64,000 nt of DNA from the NCBI RefSeq assembly GCF_030332225.1, contig NZ_JAOWIF010000042.1, forward strand, positions 278,176 to 342,175, in the 5' to 3' direction. This DNA comes from Citrobacter sp. Cu233. Its GTDB lineage: Bacteria > Pseudomonadota > Gammaproteobacteria > Enterobacterales > Enterobacteriaceae. How positions within the stretch are numbered: position 1 is the first letter of the stretch; each line of letters begins with the position of its first letter. Made by a program: the position numbers and the translations under genes. Positions 31,645-44,382 of the stretch are shown here, one piece after another. Under the pieces are notes generated by a model. It was not told the DNA's origin. It did not search any database and worked only from the letters and a program-made list of their open reading frames with translations.

Positions 31645-32238
31645 CTATGCTGATTTCGGCTTCACATCCGTCGTGCCTTTCAGGCGCGGTCGGTTTTCTT
31701 CGGCCTGCGTTAATGGCTGCGTTTCGTGTAAACCAGTCTGACAGCGGATTGCAAGATCCTGATACTCTTTGGTGTTCAGTCGTTTCCAGTGTCGCTCCTG
31801 ATCGGTGACTTCGCGCAGTACGCGAGCCGGTGAGCCAACCAGCATCTGTCTTGCCTCACCCTGAAATCCGGCTTTGACAAAGCTCATGGCGGCAACAATG
31901 CTCTCTTCGCCAATCACGGCACCGTCCATAATGACACTATTCATGCCAATCAATGCATCCCGACCTACCACGCAGCCATGTAAAATAGCGCCATGACCGA
32001 TGTGTCCATTCTCATGCACGATGGTATCGGTGTCGCAATAGCCGTGCATGATACAGCCATCCTGCAGATTAGAACCTGCTTTGAGGATCAGACGACCATA
32101 ATCACCACGCAGTGACGCGTGCGGGCCTATATACACACCGGCCCCCACAATGACATCGCCAATCAGTACGGCGCTGGGATGGACATACGCCTCTGGATGC
32201 ACTACCGGAATCAGGCCTTCAAAGGCGTAATAGCTCAT
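31645..32238 (-). CDS. caiE: Carnitine operon protein CaiE (hexapeptide-repeat)
   Basis: A 197-residue left-handed beta-helix protein (K-12: 196), of the gamma-carbonic-anhydrase-like family. Hexapeptide repeats run through residues 15-140 ([40 protein letters not shown]), with His residues placed for metal binding. It is reported to help CaiB and CaiD activity, perhaps in cofactor synthesis; the exact role is not settled. It is the last gene of the cai operon, six bases after caiD. Confidence 0.93.
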   Translation of the reverse strand: MSYYAFEGLIPVVHPEAYVHPSAVLIGDVIVGAGVYIGPHASLRGDYGRLILKAGSNLQDGCIMHGYCDTDTIVHENGHIGHGAILHGCVVGRDALIGMNSVIMDGAVIGEESIVAAMSFVKAGFQGEARQMLVGSPARVLREVTDQERHWKRLNTKEYQDLAIRCQTGLHETQPLTQAEENRPRLKGTTDVKPKSA

Positions 32239-32244
32239 GAGATA

Positions 32245-33030
32245 TCAGCGCCCTTTCCACACCGGCTCGCGTTTTTCCGCAAATGCCTGTGGTCCTTCCA
32301 GCGCATCTTCAGAGTGCAGGACCGCAGGATAATGTTTCAGTACGCCGCTACGGATGTAACGGTAACCTTCTTCCACCGGCATTTCGCTGGTCGCACGATA
32401 AATCTCTTTCAGCGCGGCGATAGCCAGCGGGGCGCTATTAACCAGTTGTTGCGCCAGTTCGCGGGCGCTGTCCATCAATTCACTCTGGCTAACGACACGG
32501 TTCACAATCCCCCAACGCAGCGCTTCTTCGGCGCTCATGCGTCTGCCGGTCATCACCATTTCGTTGACGATAGCCGGCGGCAGCAGTTTAGGCAGACGTA
32601 GTACGCCGCCACTGTCCGGCACGATACCGAGTTTTGCTTCCGGCAGGGCGAAGCTGGCGTTCTCTGCGCAGACGATAAAATCGGCCGCCAGCGCCAGTTC
32701 GAAACCACCACCAAATGCATAGCCGTTTACCGCAGCGATGACCGGTTTATCGAGATCGAATATTTCGGTTAAACCGGCAAAGCCGCCTGGGCCAAAATCG
32801 GCATCAGGTGCTTCACCTTCCGCTGCCGCTTTTAAGTCCCAACCTGCGGAAAAAAACTTCTCGCCGCCACCGGTGATGATGGCGACGCGCAATTCAGGAT
32901 CGTCACGGAAATGAAGAAAAGCTTCGCCCATTTTAAAGCTGGTTTTGGCGTCAATGGCATTTGCTTTGGGCCTGTCCAGCGTAATTTCCAGAATCGGGCC
33001 ATTGCGGGTCAGATGTAATGATTCACTCAT
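32245..33030 (-). CDS. caiD: Carnitinyl-CoA dehydratase
   Basis: A 261-residue crotonase-fold enzyme (K-12 length). It hydrates/dehydrates between L-carnitinyl-CoA and crotonobetainyl-CoA in the cytosol. The oxyanion-hole region [16 protein letters not shown] (about 54-69), [17 protein letters not shown] (about 99-115) and the catalytic Glu segment [20 protein letters not shown] (about 123-142) are visible. Part of caiTABCDE. Confidence 0.95.
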   Translation of the reverse strand: MSESLHLTRNGPILEITLDRPKANAIDAKTSFKMGEAFLHFRDDPELRVAIITGGGEKFFSAGWDLKAAAEGEAPDADFGPGGFAGLTEIFDLDKPVIAAVNGYAFGGGFELALAADFIVCAENASFALPEAKLGIVPDSGGVLRLPKLLPPAIVNEMVMTGRRMSAEEALRWGIVNRVVSQSELMDSARELAQQLVNSAPLAIAALKEIYRATSEMPVEEGYRYIRSGVLKHYPAVLHSEDALEGPQAFAEKREPVWKGR

Positions 33031-33084
33031 GGTTCATCTCCAGATAAATAGATTTTCAGGCAGGAGATATTCCTGCCAGAGAGG

Positions 33085-34637
33085 TTATTTCAGATTTTTT
33101 TTAATTATTTTCCCTGAACAATTTCGCGGCAGGTCGGTTCTGATCTCCATAAAAGAGGGAACCTTAAATTTCGCCATATTGTGTTCGCAGAAGCTGAAAA
33201 ACTCGGCTTCGCTTAATGTTTCACCTTCATTCAGGACAATAAATGCTTTAATCGCTTCATCACGGATAGTGTCTTTGATACCGACAACAACGATGTCCTG
33301 AATTTTCGGATGTGCAGAAATGATATTTTCCAGCTCAACGCAGGAGACATTTTCTCCGCCGCGTTTAATCATATTGCAGCGCCTGTCGACAAAATAAAAA
33401 AAGCCATCCTCATCCTGGTAACCCGAATCGCCGGTATGTAGCCAGCCCTCCGGCTCCAGCGCTTTGGCCGTTGCTTCTGGTTGAGCGTAGTACTCTTTAA
33501 AGATCGTTTTACCAGGCACGCCTTTAATGCATATTTCACCAATTTCACCGGCAGGCAGGGGGCGGTTTTGGTCGTCGCGGATTTCTGCTTCATAGCTAAA
33601 GCCGACACGACCGATTGAAGGCCAGCGCCGTTTGTCTCCTGGACGGTCGCCAATAATGCCGACGATGGTTTCTGTCATACCGTAGGAGGTCAGCAGCCTG
33701 ACACCAAAGCGACCGGTAAAGTCGTCCTTCTCCTGCTCTGATAAGTTGAGGTAGAACATCACTTCACGCAGATGATGTTGCCTGTCTGTCGGCGAGGCGG
33801 GCTGTACCATCAGCGTTCTGATCATCATCGGGATGCATTCCGTCACCGTCGCTTGATATTTACGTACCTGGTCCCAGAAGCCCCGGGCGCTGTACTTCTC
33901 AATCAGCACGAAGGTGCTCCCAGATGAAAATGCCGGCATTGCAGCCGTGCACTGGCAGTCGATATGGAAGGCGGGCATCACCGTCATGTACACATCATCA
34001 TCGCGCAGAGCGATCTGCCAGGCAGAGTAGTAACCTGCAAAACGCAGGTTGTAGTGAGTAATGACCACCCCTTTGGGGCGTGAGGTGGTGCCTGAGGTAA
34101 ACAGAATCTCTGCCGTGTCGTCAGTGGATAACGCGGGGGTATAGCATAGCGTGGCCGACTGTCGGTCTTTCAGGGGGAAAAGTGGCTCACGCCGTCATCC
34201 GCCGGAACCCGATCGCCAATCAGACAGATGTGATTCAGTGGTGTTTCGTTTTCCTGGCGTATCTGGCGGTACATAGGATAAAACCGGGCGCTGGTGACCA
34301 GCAGGCGCACCTGACTGTTTCGCAGGATCCAGGCGCTTTCTTCACCCAGCAGACGGGCATTGATCGGGACCATAATGGCACCGATTTTTGCCAGTCCAAA
34401 CCAGCAAAAAATAAACTCCGGACAGTTATCCAGATGCAATGCGACCTTATCGCCCTTGCGGATCCCCAAAGAATGGAAAAGATTCGCCGTGCGGTTAATT
34501 TCTTCATTAAGCGAGGCATAGCTAAACCGCTGAACGTTTCCTTCGCAGGATTCGAAAATAAGCGCCGTTTTATCTCCGTACGCCCCGGCCAGGTCGTCCC
34601 ACATCTGACGTAAGTTTTGTCCGCCAACGATATCCAT
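33085..34637 (-). pseudogene. caiC: Carnitine-CoA ligase, frameshifted
   Basis: The protein is split into an N-terminal frame (155 residues, 34637-34170, ending VSHFSP-stop) and a C-terminal frame (start of homology at about 34172, end 33085). Adding one base at the C5 run (plus strand G5, 34173-34177) restores one frame of 517 residues, exactly the K-12 CaiC length, and joins VSHFSP to [11 protein letters not shown]. The AMP-binding motif [14 protein letters not shown] lies just after the break and the rest is intact to the end ([14 protein letters not shown]). CaiC would activate carnitine, crotonobetaine or gamma-butyrobetaine with CoA and ATP. Cause could be a recent mutation, slippage, or an assembly error in the homopolymer; no other damage is visible. 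Confidence 0.9.
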
Positions 34638-34700
34638 ATTGCTTTATCCACTGAAAACAGGCGTGAGCGCTAACCAAACCCGTGGGTTAGCGCGTCGCGT

Positions 34701-35921
<1,221 letters not shown>

Positions 35922-35941
35922 TTAGCTCCTGGCAGTTAGTT

Positions 35942-35973
35942 GTAGGCCGGATAAGCACAGCGCTTTCCGGCAT
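35942..35973. repeat. REP element between caiA and caiB
   Basis: GTAGGCCGGATAAGCACAGC followed by GCTTTCCGGCAT is a REP unit inside the cai operon. Confidence 0.85.
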
Positions 35974-35978
35974 CCCAC

Positions 35979-37121
35979 TTAGCGGTATTGCTTGAGTACC
36001 GCACGACCCAACGTCAGGATCTGCATTTCATCAGAGCCACCGGAAACACGGTCAACGCGCAGGTCACGCCAGAAGCGCGTGATGCGATGATTGCCCGCGA
36101 TGCCCACGCCACCCAGTACCTGCATAGCGCTGTCTACCACTTCGAACGCTGCATTGGCGCAGAAGTATTTGCACATTGCCGCATCACCCGAGGTAATGGT
36201 GCCGTTATCCGCTTTCCATGCGGCTTCCAGTAGCATGTTTTTCATGGAGTTCAGTTTGATCGCCATATGCGCAAACTTCTCCTGAATCAGCTGGAAACGG
36301 CCGATAGTTTCGCCAAACTGTACACGCTGATTAGCGTAGCGCGCTGCATCTTCAAAGGCGCACATTGCCGTACCGTAGTTGGTCAGAGCGACGAGGAAAC
36401 GTTCGTGGTCAAACTCTTCTTTTACGCGGTTGAAACCATTACCTTCCCGACCAAACATGTCTTTCTCATCCAGTTCGACGTCATCAAAGGTGATTTCACA
36501 GCAGCTATCCATGCGCAGACCAAGTTTCTCCAGCTTGTTGACCTTGATACCTGCTTTGCTCATGTCAACAAACCACTCGGTATAAACAGGTTTATCCGGC
36601 GATGCACCATCTCTCGCCATCACCACGATATACGGGGTATAGGCGCTACTGGTGATAAAACACTTACTGCCATTAAGATAAACCTTACCATTTTTGCGTG
36701 TATAAGTGGTTTTCAGACTACCAACATCCGATCCCGCTCCCGGTTCGGTGATCGCCGAGTTCCACATCTGCTTACCGGTGCCCTGGAATGCCATGATTTT
36801 ATCAATTTGCTCCTGGGTGCCTTCACGCAGAAAAGTGTTAAAACCTCCAGGCAATTGGTACAACACGTAAGTCGGTGCGCCAAGACGACCCAGTTCCATC
36901 CAGACGGCGGCAACGGTGACGAAACCCGCTTCCAGACCACCGTGTTCTTCCGGGATCAGCAGGCTATCGATGCCCATATCCGCCAGTGCTTTTACAAAAC
37001 GCTCTGGATAGACGCTGTCGCGATCGCACTCGGCAAAATAAGCTTCCCAGTTCTCACTGGCCATCAGTTCACGAATACCGGCGACAAACAGTTCCTGTTC
37101 GTCATTTAAGTTGAAATCCAT
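35979..37121 (-). CDS. caiA: Crotonobetainyl-CoA reductase
   Basis: A 380-residue acyl-CoA dehydrogenase-family flavoprotein, K-12 length. It reduces crotonobetainyl-CoA to gamma-butyrobetainyl-CoA with electrons from the FixAB flavoprotein. FAD-binding stretches [19 protein letters not shown] (about 132-150) and [17 protein letters not shown], and the C-terminal [14 protein letters not shown], are in place. Confidence 0.96.
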   Translation of the reverse strand: MDFNLNDEQELFVAGIRELMASENWEAYFAECDRDSVYPERFVKALADMGIDSLLIPEEHGGLEAGFVTVAAVWMELGRLGAPTYVLYQLPGGFNTFLREGTQEQIDKIMAFQGTGKQMWNSAITEPGAGSDVGSLKTTYTRKNGKVYLNGSKCFITSSAYTPYIVVMARDGASPDKPVYTEWFVDMSKAGIKVNKLEKLGLRMDSCCEITFDDVELDEKDMFGREGNGFNRVKEEFDHERFLVALTNYGTAMCAFEDAARYANQRVQFGETIGRFQLIQEKFAHMAIKLNSMKNMLLEAAWKADNGTITSGDAAMCKYFCANAAFEVVDSAMQVLGGVGIAGNHRITRFWRDLRVDRVSGGSDEMQILTLGRAVLKQYR

Positions 37122-37155
37122 CTTTCAGCCTCTTGATCAATTGGGTTAATGAGAA

Positions 37156-38700
<1,545 letters not shown>

Positions 38701-38821
38701 TTATTTAGCGTTCCCGTTTGTAATCTTTTGTTTATTTATTATTAATGATTTGTTGATAACTATTTAACCTCTGGGGCGCCTCAGTGAGTAACTCATAATG
38801 GGTATTCGCAACAGGTGGTTC

Positions 38822-38837
38822 TGTGATGGGTGTCATA
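38822..38837. promoter_or_regulatory. CRP-like site upstream of caiT
   Basis: TGTGA-TGGGTG-TCATA fits the CRP consensus TGTGA-N6-TCACA at nine of ten half-site positions. The region between caiT and fixA binds CRP in E. coli. Confidence 0.6.
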
Positions 38838-38932
38838 CTTTTTCATGCTGGTAATTTTGACTTAAATATCAACATTAATTCTTTTTATTCAATTGCTTAG
38901 TGTTGGTTTTTTAACTTTTTTAAGTGTTTGTC

Positions 38933-39059
38933 TTTCAATATTTTTGAACCAGCAAACAATATTGAAAATTTTCCTGTTTGACACGCTTCTTTCAATATTG
39001 GTGAGATGCATAACACTATTGAAAGTTATGAATATCAATGTGTGACATTTTCAATATTG
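38933..39059. promoter_or_regulatory. Array of CaiF-type half-sites between caiT and fixA
   Basis: Five near-identical 11-bp half-sites lie in a row: TTTCAATATTT 38933-38943 and its inverse CAATATTGAAA 38957-38967; TTTCAATATTG 38990-39000 and inverse CACTATTGAAA 39014-39024; a lone TTTCAATATTG 39049-39059. Both pairs have a 13-base spacer, the arrangement reported for E. coli CaiF operators. The whole 38674-39154 gap is AT-rich and contains no gene. Confidence 0.8.
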
Positions 39060-39154
39060 GTGATTAATGTTTTATTTCCGAATTAAAGAGCGTGATATTT
39101 GTATTTAACACCGCCGATATAAATAACGTTTCCTTCATGATTTCTGGAGATGCA

Positions 39155-39925
39155 ATGAAGATAATTACTTGCTACAAATGCGTACCTGATGAACAGGATA
39201 TTGCAATTAATAATGCTGACGGTTCACTGGATTTCAGCAAAGCGGATGGCAAAATCAGCCAATATGATCTGAATGCAATTGAAGCTGCTTGTCAGTTAAA
39301 ACAGCAGCAAGGAGAGACACAGGTTGTCGCCATAAGTGTGGGGGGGAAAGCACTGACCAACGCCAAAGGGCGTAAAGATGTGCTCTCCCGTGGCCCTGAT
39401 GAACTGATCGTGGTGATTGACGATCAGTTTGAACAGGCGCTGCCACAACATACCGCGAGCGCGCTGGCCGCTGCCGCACAAAAATCAGGCTTTGATCTGA
39501 TTATCTGTGGTGATGGTTCTTCCGATTTGTACGCACAACAGGTTGGTCTGCTGGTGGGTGAAGCGCTGAATATCCCGGCGATTAACGGTGTAAGCAAGAT
39601 CCTGTCCCTAACGGATAATATCCTTACGGTAGAACGCGAGCTGGAAGATGAAATTGAGACCCTGAGCATACCGCTGCCGGCGGTGATTGCAGTCTCAACT
39701 GACATCAACACGCCACAAATCCCTTCTATGAAAGCCATTCTCGGCGCAGCGAAAAAGCCGGTTCAGGTCTGGTCGCCAGCGGACATTGGGTTTACTGGCG
39801 CACAGGCGTATTCCGTACAACAGGTTGCCGCACCGAAACAACGCGAGCGTCAACGCGTTGTGATTGAAGGCGACGGTGAAGAACAGATTGCCGCATTTGT
39901 CGAGAATCTTCGCAAAATCATTTAA
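39155..39925 (+). CDS. fixA: Electron transfer flavoprotein beta-type subunit FixA
   Basis: A 256-residue ETF-beta family protein, K-12 length. It starts [18 protein letters not shown] and carries the ETF-beta pattern [12 protein letters not shown] and [20 protein letters not shown]. With FixB it passes electrons to CaiA for crotonobetaine reduction. ATG at 39155 follows TGGAGATGCA; the in-frame ATG at 39092 adds 21 residues without homology and lies in the operator region, so it was rejected. Confidence 0.95.
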   Translation: MKIITCYKCVPDEQDIAINNADGSLDFSKADGKISQYDLNAIEAACQLKQQQGETQVVAISVGGKALTNAKGRKDVLSRGPDELIVVIDDQFEQALPQHTASALAAAAQKSGFDLIICGDGSSDLYAQQVGLLVGEALNIPAINGVSKILSLTDNILTVERELEDEIETLSIPLPAVIAVSTDINTPQIPSMKAILGAAKKPVQVWSPADIGFTGAQAYSVQQVAAPKQRERQRVVIEGDGEEQIAAFVENLRKII

Positions 39926-39940
39926 TTATCAGGGGATGTT

Positions 39941-40882
39941 ATGAACAAGTTTTCCAGTGTCTGGGTATTCAGCGATACCCCTTCTCGTCTGCCGGAACTG
40001 ATGAGTGGTGCGCAGGCTTTAGGTGAAAAAGTTAACACATTCGTACTGAATGACGCTGATAGCGCGATGGCATTCCAGCTGGGTGCGGATCATGCCTGGT
40101 TGCTCAGCGGTAAGCCAGAAGATCGCCTGATGGAGGATTACGCCGGGGTAATGGCTGAGACTATTCGTCAGCACAGCGAAGGGGGGGCGGTACTGCTGCC
40201 GAATACGCGTCGCGGCAAGCTGTTAGCGGCAAAACTGGGTTTTCGGTTGTCAGCGGCAGTTTCCAACGATGCCAGTGCAGTGACATTGCAGGACGGGAAA
40301 GCAGCGGTCAAACATATGGTCTACGGTGGCCTGGCAATGGGAGCGGAAACCATCGCGTCACCGTTTGCCGTACTGACGCTGAGTAGCGGGACATTTGACG
40401 CCCAACAGCCAGACACCTCCCGTAACGGCGAGATGCACACTGTGCAGTGGCAGGCTCCGGCCACCGCCGTTACCCGCACCGCTACTCAGGCGCGTAAAAG
40501 TAATAGCGTTGATCTCGATAAGGCGCGTCTGGTGGTCAGCGTGGGACGCGGTATTGGCAGCAAAGAGAATATCTCTCTGGCTGAAGCGCTGTGTCAGACG
40601 ATTGGCGCTGAGCTGGCCTGTTCCCGCCCGGTAGCGGAGAACGAGAAGTGGATGGAGCACGAGCGTTACGTTGGTATTTCTAACCTGATGTTGAAACCTG
40701 AACTGTATCTGGCCGTGGGGATCTCCGGACAGATCCAACATATGGTTGGCGCCAACGGCGCGCAGACGATCTTCGCTATCAATAAAGACAAAAATGCACC
40801 GATCTTCCAGTATGCGGATTTCGGTATCGTTGGTGATGCACTGAAGATCCTGCCTGCGCTGACAGCTGCATTAGCGCGCTAA
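39941..40882 (+). CDS. fixB: Electron transfer flavoprotein alpha-type subunit FixB
   Basis: A 313-residue ETF-alpha family protein, K-12 length. The C-terminal FAD domain shows [17 protein letters not shown] (about 202-218) and the ETF-alpha signature [20 protein letters not shown] (about 252-271). It pairs with FixA. Fifteen bases separate it from fixA. Confidence 0.95.
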   Translation: MNKFSSVWVFSDTPSRLPELMSGAQALGEKVNTFVLNDADSAMAFQLGADHAWLLSGKPEDRLMEDYAGVMAETIRQHSEGGAVLLPNTRRGKLLAAKLGFRLSAAVSNDASAVTLQDGKAAVKHMVYGGLAMGAETIASPFAVLTLSSGTFDAQQPDTSRNGEMHTVQWQAPATAVTRTATQARKSNSVDLDKARLVVSVGRGIGSKENISLAEALCQTIGAELACSRPVAENEKWMEHERYVGISNLMLKPELYLAVGISGQIQHMVGANGAQTIFAINKDKNAPIFQYADFGIVGDALKILPALTAALAR

Positions 40883-40933
40883 ACCATATCGGGCAGGGTA
40901 CGAGAGTACCCTGTTGCGAGAGAGGAGTTTGTT

Positions 40934-42220
40934 ATGTCCGAAGATATCTTTGATGCCATCATCGTGGGTGCAGGCCTGGCCGGTTCGGTTGCGGCGCTGG
41001 TGCTCGCCCGTGAAGGCGCACAGGTGTTGGTTATCGAGCGCGGAAATTCTGCTGGCGCGAAGAATGTCACCGGCGGGCGCATGTATGCGCATAGTCTGGA
41101 GCGCATTATCCCAGGCTTTGCAGAACAAGCCCCGATTGAACGTGTGATTACCCACGAAAAACTCGCCTTTATGACCGACAAAGGGGCGATGACTATCGAT
41201 TATTGCAACGGTGAGGATGCTGCATCGTCGCAGGTTTCTTATTCCGTATTACGCAGTAAGTTTGACGCCTGGCTGATGGAGCAGGCCGAAGAAGCCGGCG
41301 CTCAACTGATCACCGGTATTCGTGTGGATAACGTCGTGCAGCGCGATGGCAAAGTCGTGGGCGTGGAAGCTGATGGCGATATTCTGGAAGCGAAAGTGGT
41401 GATCCTTGCCGATGGGGTGAATTCTCTGTTGGCAGAAAAGTTGGGAATGGCAAAGCGCGTTCAGGCTGCGCATGTCGCTGTTGGCGTGAAAGAGCTGATC
41501 GAGTTGCCAAAGTCGGTGATTGAGGATCGCTTTCAGTTGCAGGGTAACGAAGGCGCCGCCTGTCTGTTTGCCGGGTCGCCAACCGATGGTCTGATGGGAG
41601 GCGGCTTCCTGTATACCAATGAAACAACGCTCTCTCTGGGGCTGGTCTGTGGTCTTCACCATTTGAAAGACGCGAAAAAATCGGTCCCGCAAATGCTGGA
41701 AGATTTCAAACAGCATCCGGCTGTAGCGCCGCTGATTGCCGGTGGCAAGCTGGTGGAATACGCCGCGCACGTCGTACCGGAAGCCGGAATGAATATGCAG
41801 CCTGAGCTGGTAGGCGATGGTGTACTGATTGCCGGTGATGCTGCCGGGATGTGTATGAATCTCGGTTTCACCATTCGAGGTATGGATTTAGCGATATCGG
41901 CAGGTGAGGCGGCGGCGAAGACGGTGCTTTCTGCCATGACGCGTGACGACTTTAGCAAACAGTCGCTCGGTGAATACCATCAGCACCTGGATGATGGCCC
42001 GATGCGCGACATGCGCATGTATCAAAAACTGCCTGCATTTCTTGATAATCCACGCATGTTTACCGCCTATCCCGAAATGGCGGTCAGTATTGCCCGCGAT
42101 CTATTCACCGTCGATGGTTCAGCCCCGGTACCCATGCGTAAAAAAATTCTACGCCATGCGAAGAAAGTGGGGTTCATCAACCTGATGAAAGATGGCCTGA
42201 AAGGAGTGACCGTATTATGA
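40934..42220 (+). CDS. fixC: FAD-dependent oxidoreductase FixC
   Basis: A 428-residue flavoprotein, K-12 length, of the ETF:quinone oxidoreductase type. The Rossmann FAD motif DAIIVGAGLAGSVAALVLAR (residues 6-25), the VVILADGVNSLLAEKLG segment and GVLIAGDAAGMCMNLGFTIRG are present. It passes electrons between the quinone pool or a donor and FixAB. Its last four bases overlap the fixX start (ATGA). Confidence 0.95.
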   Translation: MSEDIFDAIIVGAGLAGSVAALVLAREGAQVLVIERGNSAGAKNVTGGRMYAHSLERIIPGFAEQAPIERVITHEKLAFMTDKGAMTIDYCNGEDAASSQVSYSVLRSKFDAWLMEQAEEAGAQLITGIRVDNVVQRDGKVVGVEADGDILEAKVVILADGVNSLLAEKLGMAKRVQAAHVAVGVKELIELPKSVIEDRFQLQGNEGAACLFAGSPTDGLMGGGFLYTNETTLSLGLVCGLHHLKDAKKSVPQMLEDFKQHPAVAPLIAGGKLVEYAAHVVPEAGMNMQPELVGDGVLIAGDAAGMCMNLGFTIRGMDLAISAGEAAAKTVLSAMTRDDFSKQSLGEYHQHLDDGPMRDMRMYQKLPAFLDNPRMFTAYPEMAVSIARDLFTVDGSAPVPMRKKILRHAKKVGFINLMKDGLKGVTVL

Positions 42221-42504
42221 CATCTCCCGTCAATGTGGACGTCAAACTGGGCGTCAATAAATTCAATGTGGATGAAGAGAGCCCACATATCATTCTGAAA
42301 ACACAGCCGGATAAACAGGTACTGGAGGTGCTGATTAAGGCCTGTCCGGCGGGGCTGTATAAAAAGCAGGATGATGGCAGCGTGCGTTTTGATTACGCCG
42401 GGTGCCTTGAGTGCGGGACGTGTCGAATTCTCGGACTCGATACGGCGCTGGAAAAATGGGAATACCCGCGCGGGACGTTTGGTGTGGAGTTCCGCTACGG
42501 CTAA
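42217..42504 (+). CDS. fixX: Ferredoxin-like protein FixX
   Basis: A 95-residue ferredoxin-like protein, K-12 length. Cysteines in KACPAGLY and YAGCLECGTCRILG fit an iron-sulfur cluster site, and the start VDVKLGVNKFNVDEE is typical. It works with FixC in electron transfer to the carnitine reductase. Overlaps fixC by four bases, so translation is coupled. Confidence 0.95.
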   Translation: MTSPVNVDVKLGVNKFNVDEESPHIILKTQPDKQVLEVLIKACPAGLYKKQDDGSVRFDYAGCLECGTCRILGLDTALEKWEYPRGTFGVEFRYG

Positions 42505-42510
42505 ACCTGG

Positions 42511-42545
42511 TGCCGGATGGCGGCTTCGCCTTATCCGGCCTACAG
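42511..42545. repeat. REP element after fixX
   Basis: TGCCGGATGGCGGCTTCGCC followed by TTATCCGGCCTACA is a typical REP, between fixX and yaaU. A short GTAGGCC fragment lies at about 42555. Confidence 0.87.
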
Positions 42546-42611
42546 GCACAGTACGTAGGCCTTAAAGCTACGCACCATTAGGCATTAAGTTAAATAAAGC
42601 AGGACATCACC

Positions 42612-43955
42612 ATGCAGCAGCCCAGGAACTTTGATGACATCAAATTTACCTCTATTCACCGCCGGATAATGCTGTGGGGCAGCGGTGGACCATTCCTGGA
42701 TGGGTATGTGCTGGTGATGATTGGTGTTGCGCTAGAGCAGCTCACGCCAGCGTTAAAACTGGATGCCGAGTGGATTGGTCTGCTGGGTGCCGGAACGCTG
42801 GCTGGGCTATTTGTTGGTACGTCGCTGTTTGGTTACATTTCCGATAAGGTCGGGCGGCGCAAAATGTTCATCATCGATATTATCGCCATTGGCGTGATAT
42901 CGGCGGCGACGATGTTTGTGACCTCGCCCGTTGAGTTGTTAGTGATGCGCGTATTAATTGGGGTGGTCATTGGCGCCGATTACCCGATTGCGACTTCGAT
43001 GATCACCGAGTTTTCCAATACCCGTCAACGCGCGTTTTCCATCGGTTTTATTGCCGCGATGTGGTACGTCGGTGCCACCTGCGCCGATCTGGTCGGCTAC
43101 TGGCTGTATGATGTTGAGGGCGGATGGCGTTGGATGCTCGGCAGCGCCGTGATCCCCTGCATTTTGATCCTGATTGGCCGTTTTGATCTTCCTGAATCGC
43201 CGCGCTGGCTGTTGCGAAAAGGCCGGGTGAAAGAGTGTGAAGCGATGATGATCAAACTGTTCGGTGAACCGGTGGTGTTCGACGAAGAAGCGCCACAGGA
43301 AACCCGTTTTCTTCAGTTGTTTAATCGTCGTCACTTTCCATTTGTTTTGTTTGTCGCGGCCATCTGGACCTGCCAGGTGATCCCGATGTTTGCTATTTAC
43401 ACGTTTGGTCCGCAGATTGTTGGCTTGCTGGGCCTTGGTGTTGGGAAAAGCGCCGCGTTGGGTAATGTGGTGATCAGTCTGTGTTTCATGCTGGGCTGTA
43501 TTCCACCGATGTTCTGGCTCAATAGCGCAGGTCGTCGGCCGTTGTTGATTGGTAGCTTTATTATGATGACGCTGGCGTTGGCCGCTTTGGGGCTGATCCC
43601 TGATATGGGGGTCTGGCTGGTGGTGCTGGCCTTCGCTGTGTATGCGTTTTTCTCTGGAGGTCCAGGGAACCTGCAATGGTTGTATCCTAATGAACTGTTC
43701 CCTACCGATATTCGTGCGTCTGCCGTTGGTGTGATTATGTCGTTGAGCCGCATCGGAACCATTGTTTCAACATGGGCACTGCCGATCTTCATCACTAAAT
43801 ATGGGATTAACTCCGTGATGTTAATGGGGGCAGGGATTTCGTTGATTGGCCTGCTGGTTTCTATTGCTTTCGCGCCAGAAACGCGAGGATTGACGCTGAC
43901 ACAAACCAGTCAAATGACGATTCGTAGAAAACCGATACCCAAAGCGAGTGTTTAA
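42612..43955 (+). CDS. yaaU: MFS transporter YaaU
   Basis: A 447-residue, 12-helix sugar-porter-type major facilitator (K-12: 443). Loop 2-3 motif GYISDKVGRRKMF (about 77-89), ADYPIATSMITEFSNTRQRA (about 117-136) and the final PETRG are conserved. Substrate unknown. It is next to the carnitine genes but has its own gap and a REP before it, so a link is not shown. Confidence 0.92.
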   Translation: MQQPRNFDDIKFTSIHRRIMLWGSGGPFLDGYVLVMIGVALEQLTPALKLDAEWIGLLGAGTLAGLFVGTSLFGYISDKVGRRKMFIIDIIAIGVISAATMFVTSPVELLVMRVLIGVVIGADYPIATSMITEFSNTRQRAFSIGFIAAMWYVGATCADLVGYWLYDVEGGWRWMLGSAVIPCILILIGRFDLPESPRWLLRKGRVKECEAMMIKLFGEPVVFDEEAPQETRFLQLFNRRHFPFVLFVAAIWTCQVIPMFAIYTFGPQIVGLLGLGVGKSAALGNVVISLCFMLGCIPPMFWLNSAGRRPLLIGSFIMMTLALAALGLIPDMGVWLVVLAFAVYAFFSGGPGNLQWLYPNELFPTDIRASAVGVIMSLSRIGTIVSTWALPIFITKYGINSVMLMGAGISLIGLLVSIAFAPETRGLTLTQTSQMTIRRKPIPKASV

Positions 43956-44045
43956 GAGTGTTCTGTATTTTCCCTGTGACTCAGTCAGTTAGCCTACAGT
44001 TAACGGGTATATCACTGAAAATGACTGAAAAGCAGGGAGAACACC

Positions 44046-44279
44046 ATGCAAAAACATATTCTGATCACTTCTATTTTTACCGCCGCAGCACTGTTTACTG
44101 TTGCCGGTTGTTCCTCTAATCAGGCGGTGAAAACGACCGATGGCAAAACGATCGTCACCGATGGCAAACCGCAGGTGGATGAAGATACGGGCCTGGTCTC
44201 GTATAAAAACGCGGAAACGGGTAAGACGGAACAAATTAACCGCGATCAGGTTAAGAATATGAGCGAGCTGGACAACTAG
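44046..44279 (+). CDS. Small lipoprotein, YgdI/YgdR-like (DUF903)
   Basis: A 77-residue lipoprotein. The signal MQKHILITSIFTAAALFTVA ends in the lipobox VAGC, giving Cys22 as the lipid anchor; Ser at +2 predicts the outer membrane. The mature part ...VTDGKPQVDEDTGLVSYKNA fits the YgdI/YgdR family. ATG at 44046 follows AGGGAGAACACC. K-12 has no gene between yaaU and kefF. Role unknown. Confidence 0.85.
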   Translation: MQKHILITSIFTAAALFTVAGCSSNQAVKTTDGKTIVTDGKPQVDEDTGLVSYKNAETGKTEQINRDQVKNMSELDN

Positions 44280-44319
44280 TTCAGTTTTCTACATTCATCT
44301 ACTCAATAATATTGACTTT

Positions 44320-44379
44320 TAGCCTGCGGATTAACTGACTAAACTCACTGTTATTACAATAATGCAGTGAAGCAGGCTA
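44320..44379 (+). promoter_or_regulatory. Hairpin covering the kefF ribosome binding site
   Basis: TAGCCTGC (44320-44327) pairs perfectly with GCAGGCTA (44372-44379). An inner stem TCACTG (44345-44350) with CAGTGA (44365-44370) closes a small loop that is itself self-complementary (TTAT-ATAA). The kefF AGG ribosome binding site lies in the right arm, four bases before ATG at 44383. Confidence 0.6.
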
Positions 44380-44382
44380 ATC

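Noticed and set aside
41249-41770. 173-residue antisense frame in fixC
   Set aside because: Mirror frame without start signals; the fixC product is clear.
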